From Micrococcales bacterium (GTDB lineage Bacteria; Actinomycetota; Actinomycetes; Actinomycetales; Dermatophilaceae), in assembly GCA_003132125.1 (NCBI GenBank), contig PKWT01000101.1, positions 13,517 through 22,790 on the forward strand: 9,274 nt of DNA, read 5' to 3'. This document shows positions 5,668 to 9,274 of this stretch, piece by piece. Every line of letters starts with the position of its first letter. Position 1 is the stretch's first letter. A program made the position numbers and the translations under genes. Under the pieces are notes generated by a model, which saw nothing but the letters and a program-made list of their open reading frames with translations, was not told the DNA's origin and searched no databases.

Positions 5668-6648
5668 ATGAACGCTCGCGGGACAGCGGAGGACCGGCAC
5701 GTCCCCGTCCTGCGCGACCGCATTCTGGAGCTGTTGGCGCCTGCCCTCGAGCAGCCGGGTTCGGTCATGGTGGACGCCACACTCGGGATGGGCGGGCACA
5801 GCGAGTCCGTCCTGGAACACTGCCCGAACGCGCGGGTCCTGGGGATCGACCGCGACCGTGAGGCCCTCACGCTGGCGGGCGAGCGGCTTGCCCGTTTTGG
5901 TGACAGGTTCACCCCGATCCACGCCGTGTATGACGAGCTGCCCCAGATCCTCGTCGAGCAGGGGTTGTCATCGGTGTCGGCGGTCCTGCTCGATCTCGGA
6001 GTGTCATCGCTGCAGCTGGACGAGCAGGAACGTGGGTTCGCCTACCGTCACGACGCCCCGCTGGACATGCGGATGGACCAGACGAGCGGCATGACGGCCG
6101 CCGACGTGCTCAATACCTACAGCCTGACCGATCTCGTGCGGATCCTGCATGACTACGGTGAGGAGCGCTTCGCCAAGCGAGTGGCCACTGCTGTTGTGCG
6201 GGAGCGTGGTCGTGAGCCGTTCACCAGCTCGGCGCGGCTGGTCGAGCTGCTTCGTTCGATGATCCCGGCCGCATCCCAGAAGAGCGGCGGGCACCCGGGC
6301 AAGCGCACCTTCCAGGCGTTGCGGATAGAGGTCAACGCCGAGCTCCAGGCCCTCGAGTCCGTCTTGCCGGCAGCCGTTGACGCGCTTGCCGTCGGCGGTC
6401 GCATCGCGGTGCTGAGCTACCACTCCCTTGAGGACCGGCTCAGCAAGCGGGTGCTGACCGCCGGCGCGCGCAGCAGCACCCCGGTCGGTCTGCCGGTCGA
6501 GCTCCCCGAGCACGCGGCATACCTGCGCCTGCTGACCCGCGGAGCAGAGGAGCCCAGCGCGGAAGAGATCAGCGTCAACCCCCGTGCGGCATCGGCCCGT
6601 TTGCGGGCCGCCGAGCGAGTACGAGCCTCGAAGGGAGGCCGCACATGA
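5668..6648 (+). CDS. rsmH: RsmH (MraW), 16S rRNA m4C1402 methyltransferase
   Basis: A 326-residue SAM-dependent methyltransferase that methylates N4 of C1402 in 16S rRNA in the ribosomal P site. Family motifs appear in order: HVPVL (11-15), the SAM loop DATLGMGGHS (36-45), GIDRD (59-63), LDLGVSSLQLD (108-118), DMRMD (133-137), YGEERFAKR (163-171), HPGKRTFQALRIEVN (209-223), SYHSLEDR (250-257) and the C-terminal NPRAASARLRAAER (304-317). Length and motifs show an intact enzyme. The start is ATG 5668, with AAGGGA ending 10 bases upstream. Its stop overlaps the ftsL start (ATGA), which suggests translational coupling. Its place between mraZ and ftsL is the standard dcw order. Confidence 0.98.
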   Translation: MNARGTAEDRHVPVLRDRILELLAPALEQPGSVMVDATLGMGGHSESVLEHCPNARVLGIDRDREALTLAGERLARFGDRFTPIHAVYDELPQILVEQGLSSVSAVLLDLGVSSLQLDEQERGFAYRHDAPLDMRMDQTSGMTAADVLNTYSLTDLVRILHDYGEERFAKRVATAVVRERGREPFTSSARLVELLRSMIPAASQKSGGHPGKRTFQALRIEVNAELQALESVLPAAVDALAVGGRIAVLSYHSLEDRLSKRVLTAGARSSTPVGLPVELPEHAAYLRLLTRGAEEPSAEEISVNPRAASARLRAAERVRASKGGRT

Positions 6649-7187
6649 GCCAGATGACGTCTGCAGCACGCGCCGGCGCGCGGCCTCTGAACCGTCCGAC
6701 CACGACCACGACCTCGACCAGACTTCGCGTGGTCACCGGGGCTCCCCCCCATCGCAGTGGCGCCGCGTTCGGGATCATCTGCGCGACCCTGCTCGCTGTC
6801 GGACTGATCGGGCTGCTGCTGCTCAACACGGCTCTGGCACAGGGCTCCTTCACGCTGCACGACCTTAGCGCGACCTCCGCGCAGCTCACCGATGCGCAGG
6901 ACGCTCTTACCCAGTCCTTGCAGAGATCCGAATCGCCTGCCAACCTCGCGGCCAGTGCGGCGAGGCTGGGTATGGTGCCAGCGCAGTCCGCGGCTTTCCT
7001 GCGGCTCTCCGATGGCAAGGTCATCGGCGTGGCGAAACCAGCCAAGGCGCCCTCCGGCTTTGCCGTGATCCCGAGCCAGACGCCGGCGCCGGCATCTGCG
7101 CAGGCACACGCCAAGCCTGGCAAGCCCGCCTCCAACGCGCCGCCGAAGCCCGCTTCCACCGTGCCGCCGAAGCCCGGACCGAGGTAA
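6645..7187 (+). CDS. ftsL: FtsL-like divisome protein
   Basis: A 180-residue bitopic membrane protein. It has a cytoplasmic N-terminal region of about 39 residues with a run of Thr, one transmembrane segment (about 40-63), and an extracytoplasmic stretch (about 70-98) rich in Leu/Ala/Gln with the character of a short coiled coil. The family-like ARLGMVPAQ (106-114) follows. A C-terminal extension (about 128-180) is rich in Pro, Ala and Lys, with two PPKP motifs at the end. FtsL works with FtsB/DivIC and FtsQ in the FtsQLB complex that activates FtsWI at the septum. Sequence conservation in this family is low, so the call rests on topology, the LGMVP region and position between rsmH and ftsI. 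Translation starts at ATG 6645, overlapping the rsmH stop, with GGGAGG (6633-6638) 6 bases upstream. Confidence 0.9.
   Translation: MSQMTSAARAGARPLNRPTTTTTSTRLRVVTGAPPHRSGAAFGIICATLLAVGLIGLLLLNTALAQGSFTLHDLSATSAQLTDAQDALTQSLQRSESPANLAASAARLGMVPAQSAAFLRLSDGKVIGVAKPAKAPSGFAVIPSQTPAPASAQAHAKPGKPASNAPPKPASTVPPKPGPR
7181..7184 (+). promoter_or_regulatory. ftsI ribosome binding site overlapping the ftsL end
   Basis: GAGG ends immediately before the ftsL TAA and lies 7 bases upstream of GTG 7192. It supports the long form of FtsI with its basic tail rather than a later start near the membrane segment. Confidence 0.65.
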
Positions 7188-7191
7188 GCAC

Positions 7192-9274
7192 GTGACTCAG
7201 ACGCGCGGCCGGGGGCTCGGGGATGGCGGTCCTGCCCGCGCCTCCGCGTCCGGCGCGCCGGGACACGCGACCGCTCGCACCGGGCGACCTGCAGGCGTGG
7301 ACCGTAAGGGTGCAGCGGCTCGTCGCCCCTCGGCCAAGGAACCGGCTCACCCAACCCGGAGCTCGTCGACCTCCGTGCCGCGCGGCGCCTCATCACGCAG
7401 ATCGCCGGTGGCCAAGAGCGCCAGCCGCGTTCCTCCGCATCGTTCAGGTCCGCCGGCCCGACCAACCCGACCGGGTCGCGGCGCTGTCGCCCACCCCGCG
7501 CGACGCGTTCGGTTCCTCTTGTTGGCGGTGCTCTTCGTCTTCAGTCTCTTCAGCGCTCAGCTGCTGCGCTTGCAGGCGCTGGATGCCTCACCCGTCGCCA
7601 GCGCCGCGCTCAAGAGCCGTTTGTACACGAGCGCCGTGCCGGCGATGCGTGGCGACATCACGGACGCAAATGGCGTGATCCTGGCCACGAGCATCGATCG
7701 CAGAAACGTCACCGCGGACCAGACGGCAGTGCCGGAATACAAGAAGAAGGTCAACGGGGTCCGTCAGACCGTTGGCGTGCTGGGGGCGGCAGCCGATCTG
7801 GCACCAATCCTGGGCATGCCCCAGGCCGAGCTGACGACGACGCTGACCGGTACTCGCCAGTTTGTCTATGTCGCCAAGGGCATAACCCCGCTGAACTGGC
7901 GCAAGATCCAGGCTCTTGGAATTCCGGGCATCTACAGCGAGCAGACATCGGCGCGTTCCTACCCGAGCGCCTCGGCTGTGGCCTCGCTCGTGGGCTGGAC
8001 GGGTGGTGATGGATCAGGCGGCGGCGGGCTCGAGCTGTTGTTGAACACCACGCTGAACGGCCAACCGGGCAAGTCGACCTACGAGCAGTCCCAGGGCGGC
8101 CGCATCATCCCCACGGGGGAGCAGCAGACCACGCCGGCCGTGCCTGGCCGTGATGTTCGGCTGACGATCGACAACGACCTGCAGTGGTTCGCCCAGAACG
8201 CCATTGCCCAGAAGGTCATCGAGACGCAGGCCCTCTCAGGCACCGTCGTGGTCACGAATGTCAGGACAGGTCAACTGGCGGCTGTCGCGTCCTACCCGAG
8301 CTTCGACCCGAACAACATCTCCGCGGCCAGCGGCAACCTCAACAACTTGGCCTTCGGAGAAGCGTTCGAGCCGGGGTCCATCGCCAAGGTCATGACGGCG
8401 GCGGCGGCTCTCCAGGAGGGCGTGGCGACGCCGGCGACTCCAGTGACGGTTCCCAACCGGCTCTCCCGGGCGGGCACGTCCTTCAAGGACGCTGAGAACC
8501 ACGCCGTGGAGAAGCTGACGTTCGCTGGCGTCATCGCCCAGTCGAGCAACATCGGCACCATGATGGTCGGTGAGAAGGTTCCACCGGCCACCTTGGAGAA
8601 GTACTTCCGCAGCTTCGGCGTCGGTCAGATGTCCGGCGTCGGTTTCCCGGGCGAGACCGCCGGCATCTTCGCCAAGTCCAAGGACTGGAGCGGCTCCCAG
8701 CGCTACACGGTGATGTTCGGCCAGGGCCTGGCGGTCAACGCCATCCAGGCGGCCGGCGTCTTCCAGACCATTGCCAACGGGGGGCTTCGGGTGCCGCCCA
8801 CCCTCGTGGCGAGCACGGAGCAGGCCGATGGCACGTACGCCGCGGCGCCGCCCACCACGGCGGTGCGGGTCATCACCAAGTCGGTGGCCCAGACGCTGAG
8901 CCAGATGCTTGAGTTCGTCGTGGGCGATGGAGGCACCGCCCGGATGGCCGAGATCCCGGGATACCGCGTCGCAGGCAAGACCGGCACGGCCGATCGCGTC
9001 GGCGCCAACGGTCGCTACTCGGGCAAGACGGCGTCCTTCATCGGCTTCGCCCCTGCCGACAAGCCGGAGTTTGTCGTCGCCGTGATCCTGCAGAACCCGA
9101 TCCGGGGCTACTTCGGTGGATCAACGGCTGGCCCGGTGTTCAAGGACGTCATGACCTACGCGTTGCAGGAGTTCAAGATCCCTCCAACGGGTACCCCGCC
9201 GCCTGTCATGAAGCTCAAGGTCGACGATGCACCGGCATCCGCAGACAAGGCTGAGGTCGCGCTGAAGGTCGACT
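7192..9274 (+). CDS. ftsI: FtsI / PbpB, septal class B penicillin-binding protein (3' end cut by window)
   Basis: The frame is open from GTG 7192 to the window end, 694 codons plus one base with no stop. A cytoplasmic tail of about 105 residues, rich in Arg/Pro/Ser/Ala, precedes one transmembrane segment (about 108-125, FLLLAVLFVFSLFSAQLL). The dimerisation domain starts at MRGDITDANGVILA. The transpeptidase domain has all three motifs: S396-IAK399 in EPGSIAKVMT, S451-SN453 in AQSSNIGTMM, and K596-TGTA in AGKTGTADR. Ser396 is the acylated nucleophile that cross-links septal peptidoglycan and is the beta-lactam target; the enzyme partners with FtsW. The GTG is supported by GAGG (7181-7184), 7 bases upstream, and is 4 nt from the ftsL stop, implying coupled translation. 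The end, after a PPTGTPPP stretch, is probably near the true C-terminus, judging from usual family length. Confidence 0.97.
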   Translation, partial: MTQTRGRGLGDGGPARASASGAPGHATARTGRPAGVDRKGAAARRPSAKEPAHPTRSSSTSVPRGASSRRSPVAKSASRVPPHRSGPPARPTRPGRGAVAHPARRVRFLLLAVLFVFSLFSAQLLRLQALDASPVASAALKSRLYTSAVPAMRGDITDANGVILATSIDRRNVTADQTAVPEYKKKVNGVRQTVGVLGAAADLAPILGMPQAELTTTLTGTRQFVYVAKGITPLNWRKIQALGIPGIYSEQTSARSYPSASAVASLVGWTGGDGSGGGGLELLLNTTLNGQPGKSTYEQSQGGRIIPTGEQQTTPAVPGRDVRLTIDNDLQWFAQNAIAQKVIETQALSGTVVVTNVRTGQLAAVASYPSFDPNNISAASGNLNNLAFGEAFEPGSIAKVMTAAAALQEGVATPATPVTVPNRLSRAGTSFKDAENHAVEKLTFAGVIAQSSNIGTMMVGEKVPPATLEKYFRSFGVGQMSGVGFPGETAGIFAKSKDWSGSQRYTVMFGQGLAVNAIQAAGVFQTIANGGLRVPPTLVASTEQADGTYAAAPPTTAVRVITKSVAQTLSQMLEFVVGDGGTARMAEIPGYRVAGKTGTADRVGANGRYSGKTASFIGFAPADKPEFVVAVILQNPIRGYFGGSTAGPVFKDVMTYALQEFKIPPTGTPPPVMKLKVDDAPASADKAEVALKVD

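Noticed and set aside
6575..7465. Minus-strand open frame of 296 codons opposite ftsL
   Set aside because: It overlaps rsmH, ftsL and ftsI, all supported by motifs, ribosome binding sites and operon order.
7223..7678. Plus-strand open frame of 151 codons in another frame at the ftsI start
   Set aside because: The ftsI frame from GTG 7192 has a ribosome binding site and continues into the membrane segment and transpeptidase domain. The alternative is Arg/Pro/Cys-rich with no family features.

Overview
The window comes from a high-GC Gram-positive bacterium, almost certainly an actinobacterium. Coding regions are strongly GC-biased, starts include GTG and TTG, and MraZ, RsmH, FtsL and FtsI all look actinobacterial. 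FtsI has a long basic cytoplasmic tail and FtsL is Pro/Lys-rich at its C-terminus. A Micrococcales-type organism is plausible, but the sequence alone does not fix the genus.

The layout is two divergent operons around one intergenic control region at about 4745-5055. Leftward (minus strand) runs a three-gene operon: a MoxR-type AAA+ ATPase (3767-4744), a DUF58 membrane protein (2457-3722) and a TgpA-like membrane transglutaminase (73-2460). The last two overlap by an ATGA junction. Rightward (plus strand) is the start of the division and cell wall (dcw) cluster: mraZ (5056-5487), rsmH (5668-6648), ftsL (6645-7187) and ftsI/pbpB (from 7192, cut by the window end). rsmH and ftsL also overlap by ATGA, and ftsI starts 4 nt after the ftsL stop.

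The clearest regulatory signal is four GTGGAG-like direct repeats at an exact 10-bp period (4957-4992), about 65 bp before the mraZ start. This matches the known architecture of the MraZ box, through which MraZ controls its own operon. Three inverted repeats lie in the same control region. The 180-bp mraZ-rsmH gap contains a GC-rich palindrome and could hold an attenuator or internal promoter, but no clear promoter hexamers were found.

The first 40 bases hold a 15-bp unit repeated about 2.7 times. It reads TDPQG-TDPQG-TDP in one plus-strand frame and may be the tail of a convergent gene outside the window. I see no mobile element, CRISPR array, tRNA or rRNA. The genes are recognisable families; the points worth checking are regulatory architecture, start sites, a Glu at the transglutaminase Asp position, and the divisome protein tails. 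I do not see a clearly new system.
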